The notes: generated by a model not told the origin, from the letters alone. Numbered from the stretch's first letter, positions 35,706 through 45,023 are shown. The stretch is DNA of 54,468 bases from Nitrospinaceae bacterium (GCA_029261405.1 JAJDBK010000069.1:1-54468), one strand, 5' to 3'. Numbers and translations are program-made.

Positions 35706-36554
35706 ATGAGCGACGGATTAAAAATGGTCGTACTCTTGAAACAGGTGCCGGATACAAGCTCGAAGGCGGGGGTTAATCCAGACGGTACGGTCGATAGAGC
35801 TCGCGCAAAAAAGATGCTGAATCCCTTCGATAAATACGCGCTACAAAAGGCGCTGGAAGTGAAAAGGGCTGTGGGCGGAGAGGTTATCGCCGTCACCATG
35901 GGGCCACCACCAGCGATCTCGGTCCTGTCCGACGCTCTCGAATATGGCGCCGACACCGGATACCTTCTGACCGACAGGCGTCTGGCCGCCTCAGACACCC
36001 TCTCCACCGCTTTCGCCCTGCACAAGGCGATCATATATATCGGGTCCGATGTTGATATGGTCTTCACCGGACTTCAGACAACCGATGGCGATACCGCCCA
36101 GACCGGCCCGCAGATAGCCGAACGCCTCGATATGCCGCAGATAACATACTGTGACAGACTTGAGATGAAAGATGGCAAGGCGCTGGTCCGAAGAGTGGTC
36201 GAAGGTGGTCATCAGGATCTTGAAATTCCGTTGCCGGCTCTCATTACCGTGGCCAACTCCGCTACACCGCTCGAACCGAAAAGATTCGCGGCGGTATATA
36301 AAGTAAGGGAACTCTCCCGTGACAAGGGCGCATACGACGAGAAGATAAAAACCGTCAACCTCGACGACATAGATGTCGATCCCGCCAAGACTGGTCTTGC
36401 CGGTTCCCCCACTGTGGTTGGTAAAACCTGGAAAATGGGTGATATCGGTGGGACCTGCGTTATGTTTCAAGGGGGCGCCCCGGAACACGAGGTGGAGCAA
36501 CTCGTGGAGAGGCTCACAACCGATGAACGTGGAATAGAGGAGTTGATCCAGTGA
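35706..36554 (+). CDS. etfB: Electron transfer flavoprotein beta subunit
   Basis: The 282-residue beta subunit forms the nucleotide-binding half of the ETF heterodimer. Visible marks are VVLLKQVPDTSSK, VDRARAKKMLNPFDKYALQKAL, VIAVTMGPPPA and TGLQTTDGDTAQTGPQIAE. The last is close to the DGDTAQVGP segment of FixA and bifurcating-type EtfB, and unlike the mitochondrial type. It carries electrons from dehydrogenases to the quinone oxidoreductase encoded downstream. The stop overlaps the etfA GTG by four bases. Confidence 0.94.
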   Translation: MSDGLKMVVLLKQVPDTSSKAGVNPDGTVDRARAKKMLNPFDKYALQKALEVKRAVGGEVIAVTMGPPPAISVLSDALEYGADTGYLLTDRRLAASDTLSTAFALHKAIIYIGSDVDMVFTGLQTTDGDTAQTGPQIAERLDMPQITYCDRLEMKDGKALVRRVVEGGHQDLEIPLPALITVANSATPLEPKRFAAVYKVRELSRDKGAYDEKIKTVNLDDIDVDPAKTGLAGSPTVVGKTWKMGDIGGTCVMFQGGAPEHEVEQLVERLTTDERGIEELIQ

Positions 36555-37615
36555 GTGATTTCGCCAATGTAATGGTAATTGCCGACCAGTTGCAAAATGA
36601 TCTGCAACCGATCACTTTCGAGCTTTTAGGCGCCGCTTCCGAGCTTGCCGAGAAGCTGGGCGTTAAAGTTCAGGCGATGGTGATGGGACACGACCTCGGA
36701 GATATTCCGCAGACGCTGATCCATAACGGCGCGGATGAAGTGTTCGTGGTAGACGAGCCGGAACTTGCCGATTATACAACGTTACCCTACCGAAGGGCAG
36801 TTATCACCGTCCTGGAGCGGTTCGACAGGCCGCCTCACATTATTTTGTGCGGCGCCACGACCATCGGACGGGATCTGGCGCCCAGGATCGCCGCCCACCT
36901 CGAAGTCGGGCTGACGGCTGATTGCACCGAACTTGATATCGGAGAGTATATCCATAAGGGAAAAGCCGACCCGAACAAAGTTGGCGCATTCGAGAATTGC
37001 CTCTACGCGATCCGCCCCTCTTTCGGTGAATCTCTGAAGGCCAGGATCATCGGCCCGTGGAAAAATCCGCAAATGGCCACGGCCAGAGCGGGGGCCATGG
37101 TTCCTTCCAAACCAGACACATCAAGAACTGGCGCTATTATTCCTGTTAAAGCGACTTTTACCGAGTCAGATTTCAGGGTGAAAGTGATCCAGACAGTACG
37201 GGACATCTCCAAGGCGGTTGACCTGATCTCCGCCAAGGTCATCGTAACGGGTGGGGCCGGGGTCGGTGGACCGGAAGGATTTGAAGTCGTCAGGGATCTG
37301 GCGTCTGTTTTTGCCGACTCCGCTGTCGGCGCGTCGAGGAAAACCGTAGACGCAGGGTGGATACCATACGCTCATCAGGTGGGGCAGACAGGCAAAACCG
37401 TCAGGCCAAAAGTCTATATAGCTCTGGGAGTATCCGGCGCCATCCAGCACCGAGTCGGCATGAGCAACTCCGATACGATAATAGCCGTCAACAAAGACGA
37501 ATCGGCGCCCATATTCCAGTTCGCCGATTACGGTGTCGTGGGCGACCTGTTTGAGATAGCGCCCCTACTCAAAAAACAGTTTCAGAAAACAATGGCGGGC
37601 GCCACAGCGCAATAA
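36551..37615 (+). CDS. etfA: Electron transfer flavoprotein alpha subunit
   Basis: The 354-residue alpha subunit starts at GTG inside the etfB stop (GTGA). The C-terminal FAD domain is clear: TGGAGVGGPEGFEVVRDLASVF, VGASRKTVDAGWIPYAHQVGQTGKTV, YIALGVSGAIQHRVGMSNSD and IIAVNKDESAPIFQFADYGVVGDL. These residues bind the FAD that shuttles electrons. It acts with EtfB and, by context, with the FixC/FixX-like protein that follows 37 bases later. Confidence 0.95.
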   Translation: MSDFANVMVIADQLQNDLQPITFELLGAASELAEKLGVKVQAMVMGHDLGDIPQTLIHNGADEVFVVDEPELADYTTLPYRRAVITVLERFDRPPHIILCGATTIGRDLAPRIAAHLEVGLTADCTELDIGEYIHKGKADPNKVGAFENCLYAIRPSFGESLKARIIGPWKNPQMATARAGAMVPSKPDTSRTGAIIPVKATFTESDFRVKVIQTVRDISKAVDLISAKVIVTGGAGVGGPEGFEVVRDLASVFADSAVGASRKTVDAGWIPYAHQVGQTGKTVRPKVYIALGVSGAIQHRVGMSNSDTIIAVNKDESAPIFQFADYGVVGDLFEIAPLLKKQFQKTMAGATAQ

Positions 37616-37652
37616 TAACGACCTTTTTCGTCTTCTTTGGAGGAATTACCAG

Positions 37653-39356
37653 GTGAGCGACCGGATAGAATATGATGTTGCGCTTGTAGGCGCCAGCCCG
37701 TCAAATCTGACTTTGGCCTATAGAATGGTGGAGCTTGCCACGGGGCCGCTAAGGATAGCCGTTCTGGAAAAGGCAAAAGAGGTGGGCGGTCACCTCCTCT
37801 CTGGCGCCGTCTCCAATCCTCGTGTATTAAAAAAACTGTTTCCCGACTGGGATAATAGTGATTTTCCGCTGGAGGGTATCTGCAAAAAGAGTTACCTCAC
37901 CATCGTCGGCCCTACCGGCTGGGCCGATGTTCCGCAACTTGTTATGCCTCCCCATTTTGACAAAAGAGGCTACGCCATACTGAATATCTCTGATATGGCG
38001 GCTTATATTGCAGGCAAGATCGCGGAGAAAGCCGGAGAGAAAGAGGGAGTGGTTGTAGACTTTTACCCTGGTTTCCCTGCCCGGTCGATTCTTTTCGATG
38101 GTGATACCGTGATCGGTGTCAAGGTGGATGACACCGGCGATGAGACCGCTGACAACCTATATGCGAAAGTGACCGTCTTCGGCGACAAGGGTTTTGTCTC
38201 TCGTGACCTCGTTGGCAAGCTGAACCTGAGGCAAAATCCGCAGGCTTGGGCTGTAGGCGTGAAAGAGGTCTGGGAGACGAAAGAGAGCCACGAAGGGCAA
38301 GTCTGGCATACCGCAGGTTACCCGCTCGAAAAAGGACATCTCGGCGGTGGATTTATATATGGTTGCAAAAATAATAAACTCATCGTTGGCATGGTAATGG
38401 CCCTCGACCATGAGAACCCGAATATCAGACCGCCGATAGCTTTGCAGAACCTGAAGAAAAACCCTGTAATACAGGAGATGATAAAAGGCGGGAAGCTCCT
38501 CAAATATGGAGCGTCTGTCCTGCCGGAGGGAGGCTACTACTCCTTGCCGAAAAAATTCGCGGTATCGGGCGCGGTCCTTGTCGGAGACGCCCTCGGAACC
38601 CTCGACGTAAAACGTTTCTCCGGAGTCGATAAGGCGATGGAGTCGGGGTACATAGCCGCTGAAGTGATTACCGGGGCTCTATTCAAAGGTGATACATCGG
38701 AGGCCGGGCTCGCCGGTTTTCAGGAAAAACTGATGAACTCCTTCGTCGGTAAGGAGCTGTACGACAGCAGGTATTTCAAGAGAACTTTCCAGGAGCATCC
38801 GGAGCTTTTGAACAACGTGATCCCGACCCTGGTGAATCATGTCGAGTCTGGCAGAGGGGTTATTACCGCAAGCGTGGCCTACGGTCTCGCCGATCCCATA
38901 GGCGGTTTAAAACTGCTCGGCGCAAAAACAATGATGGACAATCCATCGGAGATCGGGCCGACAAAATATAACGAAGACAGAACCCACATCAACAAGTCGT
39001 ATAGCAGTGTACCGCTGGAACCTGCGGAGGATTACGACGAAGATACGATCCACACAGCCGCCGACATAGTTTTTTACGCTCATACGCATTACGGCGAAGA
39101 GAATAAACATATCGACGAGTTTGACTCTTCTGTATGTGGTCAATGTGTTGAGGAGTATGAAGGTCGCGACACTCCGTGTGTCGGGGATTGTACAGCTGAA
39201 GTTCATCAGATCCTTGAGAAAGAAGGGAAGAGAACCCATGCCATGGCCCTTGAGAACTGTGTCCAGTGTACAACGTGCGAGATTGTCTGCCCGAAAACCA
39301 ACCTCAGGGTAAACGCCGCGCTACACGGATACGGACCCGACTTCTCAGGTATGTAA
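37653..39356 (+). CDS. ETF-quinone oxidoreductase, FixC/FixX-like fusion
   Basis: The 567-residue flavoprotein starts at GTG with GGAGG upstream. The N-terminal two-thirds is FixC/ETF-QO-like (EKAKEVGGHLLSGAVSNPR, LVGDALGTLDVKRFSGVDKAMESG). The usual GxGxxG FAD motif reads GASPSN at residues 13-18, which is strongly altered. The C-terminus is a FixX-like ferredoxin with Cys536, 539, 542 and 546 followed by Pro (C-x2-C-x2-C-x3-CP), preceded by more cysteines (VCGQC, CVGDC). It should pass ETF electrons to the quinone pool. The four-Cys cluster and second Cys group differ from mitochondrial ETF-QO. Confidence 0.88.
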   Translation: MSDRIEYDVALVGASPSNLTLAYRMVELATGPLRIAVLEKAKEVGGHLLSGAVSNPRVLKKLFPDWDNSDFPLEGICKKSYLTIVGPTGWADVPQLVMPPHFDKRGYAILNISDMAAYIAGKIAEKAGEKEGVVVDFYPGFPARSILFDGDTVIGVKVDDTGDETADNLYAKVTVFGDKGFVSRDLVGKLNLRQNPQAWAVGVKEVWETKESHEGQVWHTAGYPLEKGHLGGGFIYGCKNNKLIVGMVMALDHENPNIRPPIALQNLKKNPVIQEMIKGGKLLKYGASVLPEGGYYSLPKKFAVSGAVLVGDALGTLDVKRFSGVDKAMESGYIAAEVITGALFKGDTSEAGLAGFQEKLMNSFVGKELYDSRYFKRTFQEHPELLNNVIPTLVNHVESGRGVITASVAYGLADPIGGLKLLGAKTMMDNPSEIGPTKYNEDRTHINKSYSSVPLEPAEDYDEDTIHTAADIVFYAHTHYGEENKHIDEFDSSVCGQCVEEYEGRDTPCVGDCTAEVHQILEKEGKRTHAMALENCVQCTTCEIVCPKTNLRVNAALHGYGPDFSGM

Positions 39357-39817
39357 GTCCTCCGGTGAGTCAGCACAGTTGACCTGTTTTGATATATCTG
39401 TCCGTTGATGGACGGACTGTTGTTCGTCTCACCCCGATAGAAACTTTAGACTTGCTTTAAATGGAAAGTTCTGTAAGATGGCGCGGTTGTTGCCCAGCTT
39501 CCATTAAACCAGATAATAGCTTTGTGAGGAGCCACAATTGTTTTGCAGGTTCGATTTCTTTCTCATTGCGCTGACCGCTCTTGCCATCATCAGCCTGATT
39601 CTCTTTGAGACGGCGCGATAAATAACATGTTTATAATCCATAAGTTATAACTACCCCACATTTCCCGGCCTGTTACAAAGACCAGATTCTCCGATTACCG
39701 CCAAAGACACTTCCAGCGTCAGATTGTTGACTTCCTGAAAAACCGCAAATAACCGCTAAAGTTTTATCAACCGGGACCGATAAGCAGACAAGGGTCAATT
39801 CACACAGGAAACAGACA
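39357..39817. other. 461-base interval with a hairpin, a possible tiny gene and a palindrome
   Basis: Beyond the ETF dehydrogenase there is a GTCCGT/ACGGAC stem with a 6-base loop (39400-39417) and no T-run, so it is a weak terminator candidate. A 27-codon membrane-type frame follows at 39538-39621 (separate entry), then the 10-base palindrome AGTTATAACT at 39643-39652, which might be an operator. Nothing else is recognised up to the unknown gene at 39818. Confidence 0.5.
39538..39621 (+). CDS. Possible 27-residue single-helix membrane protein
   Basis: TTG at 39538 lies 6 bases after AGGAG (39527-39531) and opens a short frame, FCRFDFFLIALTALAIISL and then ILFETAR, ending at TAA. A single hydrophobic helix with a basic N-side and a charged tail is typical of small membrane subunits or regulators. 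No homologue is recognised and chance cannot be excluded. Confidence 0.4.
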   Translation: MFCRFDFFLIALTALAIISLILFETAR

Positions 39818-40180
39818 ATGCAAATGGCGATGAAAAAAAAGCCCGGCTCAAGACTGGAGCCGCATCAGGCGTGGATTAATTTTTTCGCCTACGTTAATGC
39901 TGTGGGTAACGGAGTCATCGACAGGGTCGTCGTCCAGGATACGTTGCCCATCTATACAGAGTGCGTCTATAAGGGGATCGACCTGACAAGCGCCGAACCA
40001 CCCCCATCTCCACCTGTGGAGAATATAAGCGCTTTGCGGGTCACCGGATACAGCCCGGAATGGACTAAAATTGTCGCTATAGCCGAGGAGTTCCGGTTTT
40101 GTGAGTTATATGATCTTACAATCGAAAACGGTACCCCTGTCAGAATCGGCAGGCTGGTCAACAAGGAAAAGATGACCTGA
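39818..40180 (+). CDS. Unknown 120-residue protein
   Basis: Not recognised. The start ATG at 39818 has AGGA 9 bases upstream; in-frame ATGs at 39824 and 39830 are alternatives. The sequence is soluble with a basic N-terminus (MKKKPGSR), an [21 protein letters not shown] segment, a Pro-rich turn ([11 protein letters not shown]) and ITVENG-like strands at the end ([15 protein letters not shown]). It could be a small alpha/beta domain. It stands alone, 100 bases before glyQ. Confidence 0.6.
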   Translation: MQMAMKKKPGSRLEPHQAWINFFAYVNAVGNGVIDRVVVQDTLPIYTECVYKGIDLTSAEPPPSPPVENISALRVTGYSPEWTKIVAIAEEFRFCELYDLTIENGTPVRIGRLVNKEKMT

Positions 40181-40280
40181 TCAGAGTCGAATTCCCTTCC
40201 ATTCTTTATTTCCCTTTCTCTCTCTCCTAACCTTCTGGCGGCTGTGTTATCATCTTGCCTTTATTATTCATGAGGGTTTT

Positions 40281-41165
40281 ATGCTGTTTCAGGATGTCAT
40301 ACTAAACCTGCAAAAATTCTGGGCGGAGCGGAACGTTCTGATCGCCCAGCCGACAGACATTGAGGTGGGGGCCGGTACATTCAACAGCGCCACCTTTCTT
40401 CGCGCCTTGGGGCCGGAACCGTGGTCGTGCGCTTATGTGGAGCCATCCCGCCGTCCCACAGACGGGCGATACGGCGAAAACCCGAACAGGTTGCAACGTT
40501 ATTACCAGTTCCAGGTGGTTATCAAACCGAACCCGGAAGATACTCAGGCTCTCTACCTCGAATCGCTAAAATATCTTGGAATCGACCCGGAAGATCACGA
40601 CATCCGATTTGTCGAAGACGACTGGGAGTCGCCGACTCTCGGTGCGTGGGGTCTTGGTTGGGAGGTCTGGCTCGACGGCATGGAGATCACCCAGTTCACA
40701 TATTTCCAGCAGTGCGGCGGTATCGACTTGAACCCGGTCACAGCGGAGCTTACTTACGGACTGGAGCGGATAACCATGTATCTGCAGAACTGCGATAACG
40801 TCTACGACCTGCAATGGACCGACGGCGTGACGTATGGTGACGTTCATCATCGGGACGAAGTGGAGTTTTCCGATTACAACTTCAATCACGCCGACATCGA
40901 TCTTCATTTCAGATGGTTCGACGAATACGAGAGCGAGGCGGTACGGCTGATAGAGGCGGGGCTGGTCCTGCCCGCATACGATTTCTGTCTCAAGGCGTCC
41001 CATACGTTCAACATGCTCGACGCGCGAGGCGCCATTTCGGTAACGGAACGGACCAGATATATCGGCAGGGTCAGGAATATCGCCCGGAAGACCGCAAAAG
41101 GTTATCTCGAATTAAGGGAGTCGCTGGGGTTTCCTATGTTATCCCCTGCGAATAAAGCGGGTTAA
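40281..41165 (+). CDS. glyQ: Glycyl-tRNA synthetase alpha subunit
   Basis: The 294-residue alpha subunit of the tetrameric bacterial glycyl-tRNA synthetase holds the class II catalytic core. Typical stretches are [77 protein letters not shown] and [16 protein letters not shown]. The beta subunit gene, glyS, normally comes next but is absent here. A convergent GH57 gene abuts the stop with no spacer. Confidence 0.97.
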   Translation: MLFQDVILNLQKFWAERNVLIAQPTDIEVGAGTFNSATFLRALGPEPWSCAYVEPSRRPTDGRYGENPNRLQRYYQFQVVIKPNPEDTQALYLESLKYLGIDPEDHDIRFVEDDWESPTLGAWGLGWEVWLDGMEITQFTYFQQCGGIDLNPVTAELTYGLERITMYLQNCDNVYDLQWTDGVTYGDVHHRDEVEFSDYNFNHADIDLHFRWFDEYESEAVRLIEAGLVLPAYDFCLKASHTFNMLDARGAISVTERTRYIGRVRNIARKTAKGYLELRESLGFPMLSPANKAG

Positions 41166-42749
41166 TCAGCGAATATAAACCTTAAAGTCGATTTCGGGAA
41201 AGATATTGTCCAGTTCTTCGATTCCCGACAACCACTCTTCATCGATTACTCCTGAGGTTATCCGCTCGTAGAGCCTGTTAAACCGGATCAGGTGATCTTT
41301 CGTCCGTTTCTCGGCGTAAGGGGCCACGGCTCCTGTCTTCATGATAAACGCCCAGTCGCTGGCTTGTGCGAGCAACAGCTCCCTTGCCGCCTGATTAAGC
41401 GCTCTTTCCAATAAACCGCGCGCGTTACGGTGACTGACCGCCACCTTGACCATCCTGTCGGCGGCTTTATGGAGGTGGCGATATACCCAGTCGTTCGTTT
41501 CGTTGAGCCAAATATCGGAATAGCCCATTCTGCCCCACGAAGATGACGATGGCACAGAAATCTGGCTCTCTTTATGCAAATCAAGGTAGTCTGACGGTGT
41601 TACGGAGCGGATTTTATCGCGCCGGTCGTCGATCCTGCGCAGAACGGACTCCAGAAACTCCGGCCCCTCGAACCACCAGTGGCCGAAAAGCTCTGCGTCG
41701 AAGGGGGATACAATTAACGGCGGGCGGTCTGTAAGCCCGTCAAGCTCCACGGTTCTCTCTTCGAGCCGGTTGACAAAATCTATAGCGTGAAAATTTGCTG
41801 TTTCAATCGCCGAGTTCGGGTCGTATATATCTTTCGCTTCCCCGCCGTTTGTGATGCAGTGATATTTTATGCCGGTCATCTTCCTCAAACCGTTTTCCTG
41901 GACGTAAGGGCCGATATAGGAGAGGTCGAAATCGAAACCGATATCCCTGTAGAAATCACGGTAGGAGGGGTGACCCGGATAACCGGCTTTGGAACTCCAT
42001 ACCCTGCGGGACGAATCGAGATCCCTTCCGAATACAGCTACACCGGCAGGAGTCGTAAGCGGAGCGAAAACACCCCGCCTGGGGGGAGGTTCGGCGTTTA
42101 AGATACCGTGAGCGTCTACGAAAAAATACCGGATACCCGCATCGCCCAGAATAGTTTCGAACCCGCGCTGGTATCCACATTCGGGTAGCCAGATACCGAC
42201 AGGCGATTTATCGAACAATAGTTCGTACTGTTTTTTTGCGATTAATATCTGCGCTTTGACCGCTGTTTTGTTCAGAGCCAACAATGGTAAAAAACCGTGG
42301 GTGGCGGCTGTGGTAATGATTTCAATCCGACCGCTGTCAAAAAATCGTTTGAACGCCGAAACGAGGTCACAGTTATATCTACCCGAATACGATTCACGCG
42401 AGCATACGAAACGGGCGTTATACATCCTTGCAAGTTCGTTCATGCCCGGGTCGTCGGTCGTCCTCTCCATCTCTTTTTCCGATAGTTCTATCAGCTTTTC
42501 AAGATGGCGAAGGTATCGCTCCCGCAATAACTCGTCCATGAACATCGAAAGCAGGGTAGGCGATAAGGTCATGGTGATTCGGTAACGCACACCATCTTTT
42601 TCCAGGCGCTCAAAAATATCGAGAAGAGGAAGGTAGGTTTCGGTTATGGCTTCAAAAAGCCACTCCTCCTCCAGAAATTCATCGTACTCCGGGTGCCGCA
42701 CAAAAGGGAGGTGGGCGTGGAGAACGAGAGTGAAATAACCGTCAGGCAT
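41166..42749 (-). CDS. GH57 1,4-alpha-glucan branching enzyme
   Basis: A 527-residue GH57 enzyme of the branching-enzyme type, which moves alpha-1,4-glucan segments to make alpha-1,6 branches in glycogen. The start FTLVLHAHLPFVRHPEYDEFLEE is diagnostic. The nucleophile Glu lies in GIWLPECGYQRG and the acid/base Asp in SPFDAELFGHWWFEG. A helical DUF1957 C-terminal domain follows. Upstream on the same strand is the DUF4912 protein, a frequent partner of this family. Confidence 0.93.
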   Translation of the reverse strand: MPDGYFTLVLHAHLPFVRHPEYDEFLEEEWLFEAITETYLPLLDIFERLEKDGVRYRITMTLSPTLLSMFMDELLRERYLRHLEKLIELSEKEMERTTDDPGMNELARMYNARFVCSRESYSGRYNCDLVSAFKRFFDSGRIEIITTAATHGFLPLLALNKTAVKAQILIAKKQYELLFDKSPVGIWLPECGYQRGFETILGDAGIRYFFVDAHGILNAEPPPRRGVFAPLTTPAGVAVFGRDLDSSRRVWSSKAGYPGHPSYRDFYRDIGFDFDLSYIGPYVQENGLRKMTGIKYHCITNGGEAKDIYDPNSAIETANFHAIDFVNRLEERTVELDGLTDRPPLIVSPFDAELFGHWWFEGPEFLESVLRRIDDRRDKIRSVTPSDYLDLHKESQISVPSSSSWGRMGYSDIWLNETNDWVYRHLHKAADRMVKVAVSHRNARGLLERALNQAARELLLAQASDWAFIMKTGAVAPYAEKRTKDHLIRFNRLYERITSGVIDEEWLSGIEELDNIFPEIDFKVYIR

Positions 42750-42783
42750 CAGCCGGTGTTATTCCCAGGTCCATTGAAAATTG

Positions 42784-44343
42784 TTATTCACCGCCAGAAT
42801 CGATCTTGATCTCGCCATCACGCAACATTAATCTGATAACGAATTCCCCGTCCGGGTCGGCTTTAACCTCAATACCGTTTAACGTTAAATCAGCGCCGGG
42901 AGTCACATGACCTTGTATTGGAAGCTCACAATCAAATTGCGACAATTCTGACATGTTCGAGGCGAGAGTCTCGGAGCTGTAACCACCAAACGAAGCTATA
43001 TCGTAAGATGATGCGCTCTCGTCCACGCCCGAAAGCTCCGAGGAACCCATTCCCAATGATCTAATTGAGTCCTTGTACATGCTGGAGAGCCGGTACAAAC
43101 GCCAGAAAGTCTCTTCGTCCACACCTTCGCCCTGAAAACCGGCGGGTGATATCGCCGAAGGCTCTGACCTCGGAGTCTCGACCCTGTTGGAAACAGCTAA
43201 TATCCTGATGGCGCCGCTACTGTTTATCAGCGCAAGGGCAACTACATATTCGGCCCCGGCCCGATCAACGTCCACATATGCGTCACCTGTGGTGATATCG
43301 ATATCCAGATCGAAACTGCGCTCGTGATGACCTGCGCCCGGCGTTCCGGTAACATCGAAAATACGTAATATCGCTCGAACGTCGCTTGCCGACCCTCCGA
43401 GGTTCTCAAAAGAGTCTTCGTATGACCCAAGCTCGATTTCCCAATATGCGTAGAGCTTGAAAGGATCGCGAACCATGACCGTAACGCTTGTCTGGTCGTT
43501 GTAACTATCGGGCAACCCCTCCCGGAACTCCTTCTCCTCTTCTGAAGGCGTGAAGTCCGCTTGTTCTCTTGCGACAAAAAACTTTTCACCGTCAAGGTTG
43601 ATGTCCCAACCTTTCTTGCTGGTCCGTTCTGACTTGATCGACAAGGCAGGTTTGGCAGTAGCTCTTTTCTTCGCGGCGACCGGTTTAGCCGGTTTGACCA
43701 CGGTTTTTTTCTTGGCGACCGGTTTAGCCGGTTTGACCACGGTTTTTTTCTTGGCGACCGGTTTAGCTGGTTTGGCTACGGCTTTTTTCTTGACGACCGG
43801 TTTAGCTGGTTTGGCTACGGCTTTTTTCTTGACGACCGGTTTCGCCGGTTTGACCACGGTTTTCTTTTTGGCGACCGGTTTAGCTGGTTTGGCTACGGCT
43901 TTTTTCTTGACGACCGGTTTAGCCGGTTTGGCTACGGCTTTTTTCTTGACGACCGGTTTTGCAGGTTTGGCCATGGCTCTCTTTCTGGCAACAGGTTTAG
44001 CCGGTTTGGCTACAGCTTTTTTCTTGACGACCGGTTTCGCCGGTTTTGTCACGGTTTTTTTCTTGGCAACAGGTTTCGCCGGTTTTGTCACGGTTTTTTT
44101 CTTGGCGACAGGTTTAGCCGGTTTTGTCACAGTTTTTTTCTTGACGACCGGTTTCGCCGGTTTTGTCACAGTTTTCTTCTTGACGACCGGTTTTGCTGGT
44201 TTTGTCACGGTTTTTTTCTTGGCAACAGGTTTCGCCGGTTTTGGCGTGACTTTTTTCGTCGTGACAGTTTTCCCGGGTTTGGCAGATGACTTTTTTGGTG
44301 TCTGCCCTTTCTTAGCCGAGACTCTTTTCTTCTTGCCAGCCAT
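42784..44343 (-). CDS. Lys/Pro/Ala-repeat protein with C-terminal DUF4912 domain
   Basis: Reading from the ATG at 44343 (MAGKKKRVSAKKG), the protein has 519 residues; an ATG at 44382 would add 13. About residues 35-230 are 15 copies of a 13-residue unit KPAKPVxKKKxVx, extremely basic and histone H1-like, likely disordered and able to bind nucleic acid or anionic polymer. The C-terminal 270 residues contain DUF4912 (DQTSVTVMVRDPFKLYAYWEI) and a Ser-rich acidic tail. The DUF4912 gene commonly precedes GH57 branching enzyme, as here. Repeat number may vary between strains. Confidence 0.85.
   Translation of the reverse strand: MAGKKKRVSAKKGQTPKKSSAKPGKTVTTKKVTPKPAKPVAKKKTVTKPAKPVVKKKTVTKPAKPVVKKKTVTKPAKPVAKKKTVTKPAKPVAKKKTVTKPAKPVVKKKAVAKPAKPVARKRAMAKPAKPVVKKKAVAKPAKPVVKKKAVAKPAKPVAKKKTVVKPAKPVVKKKAVAKPAKPVVKKKAVAKPAKPVAKKKTVVKPAKPVAKKKTVVKPAKPVAAKKRATAKPALSIKSERTSKKGWDINLDGEKFFVAREQADFTPSEEEKEFREGLPDSYNDQTSVTVMVRDPFKLYAYWEIELGSYEDSFENLGGSASDVRAILRIFDVTGTPGAGHHERSFDLDIDITTGDAYVDVDRAGAEYVVALALINSSGAIRILAVSNRVETPRSEPSAISPAGFQGEGVDEETFWRLYRLSSMYKDSIRSLGMGSSELSGVDESASSYDIASFGGYSSETLASNMSELSQFDCELPIQGHVTPGADLTLNGIEVKADPDGEFVIRLMLRDGEIKIDSGGE
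43655..44241 (-). repeat. 39-bp tandem repeat (about 15 copies) inside the DUF4912 gene
   Basis: A 39-base unit encoding KPAKPVxKKKxVx is repeated in frame about fifteen times. Copies differ mainly at the A/V and T/A codons (AKPVAKKKTVT, VVKKKAVA, VARKRAMA). The third-base differences show that the array is old rather than a fresh slip. The opposite strand also stays open, but this is a by-product of the repeat. Confidence 0.92.
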
Positions 44344-44416
44344 CCTTTTCCCTTTCAACATATACGGTATATACAGTTTCAATCAATGCAGAAATTATAC
44401 TATATATTTCAGTCTT

Positions 44417-45019
44417 TTACGTTCCTGTTTTTATCAGCGCAAGTGTCTGCAAAACCTCAGCGCCGGTTTTGGCGATTGTCCCGGAGTTATCAATAACGTA
44501 GTCGGCAAGTTCCACCTTTTTGCTTAACGGCCACTGAGTGGATATCCGTTTCCTGACATCCTCCATCGACAGGCCGTCTCTCTTCATGCCCCTGTCTACC
44601 TGCTGAGCTTCAGTGCAAGTTACCACTATGTTGCAATCCATGCTTTTATACAACCCTCCTTCAAAAAGAAGGGCCGCATCTACAATGACAACAGCGTCAC
44701 GATTGTCACTAAATATTCGATCAGAGGCCCGGAAAATTTCGTGACGAATCAGGGGGTGTAGAATCGATTCAAGTTGTTTGCGAAGATTTTCGTCACAAAA
44801 AACAACGTTCGCCAGAACCCCTCTGTTGAGCGATCCATCATCATTCAGAACTTGCGACCCGAATTTTTTCGCAACCTTTTTCAGGCCTTCACTACCGGGT
44901 TCAACAGCGTCTCTTGCGTATACGTCGCAGTCGAGAATGTGAGCGCCATTCCTTTCGAAAATGGAAGAGACAAGACTTTTCCCTGCAGCAAAACCTCCCG
45001 ACAGACCGATAAGTGGCAT
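44417..45019 (-). CDS. coaE: Dephospho-CoA kinase
   Basis: A 200-residue P-loop kinase that phosphorylates dephospho-CoA, the last step of CoA synthesis. The Walker A motif LSGGFAAGKSLVSSIF is at the N-terminus, followed by HILDCDVYARDAVEPGS. VVIVDAALLFEGGLY is the substrate and lid region and ADYVIDNSGT is near the end. It starts 4 bases after maf. The order maf-coaE is common. Confidence 0.95.
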   Translation of the reverse strand: MPLIGLSGGFAAGKSLVSSIFERNGAHILDCDVYARDAVEPGSEGLKKVAKKFGSQVLNDDGSLNRGVLANVVFCDENLRKQLESILHPLIRHEIFRASDRIFSDNRDAVVIVDAALLFEGGLYKSMDCNIVVTCTEAQQVDRGMKRDGLSMEDVRKRISTQWPLSKKVELADYVIDNSGTIAKTGAEVLQTLALIKTGT

Positions 45020-45023
45020 AGTT

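Noticed and set aside
43655-44241. CRISPR-like array
   Set aside because: The repeats are contiguous, in frame and without spacers. They encode a protein repeat, and no cas genes are present.
43550-44527. A 325-codon plus-strand frame of hydrophobic repeats opposite the KPAKPV gene
   Set aside because: It is the complement of the Lys/Pro/Ala array, which by its codons avoids stops on both strands. It has no ribosome site and runs through the coaE region.
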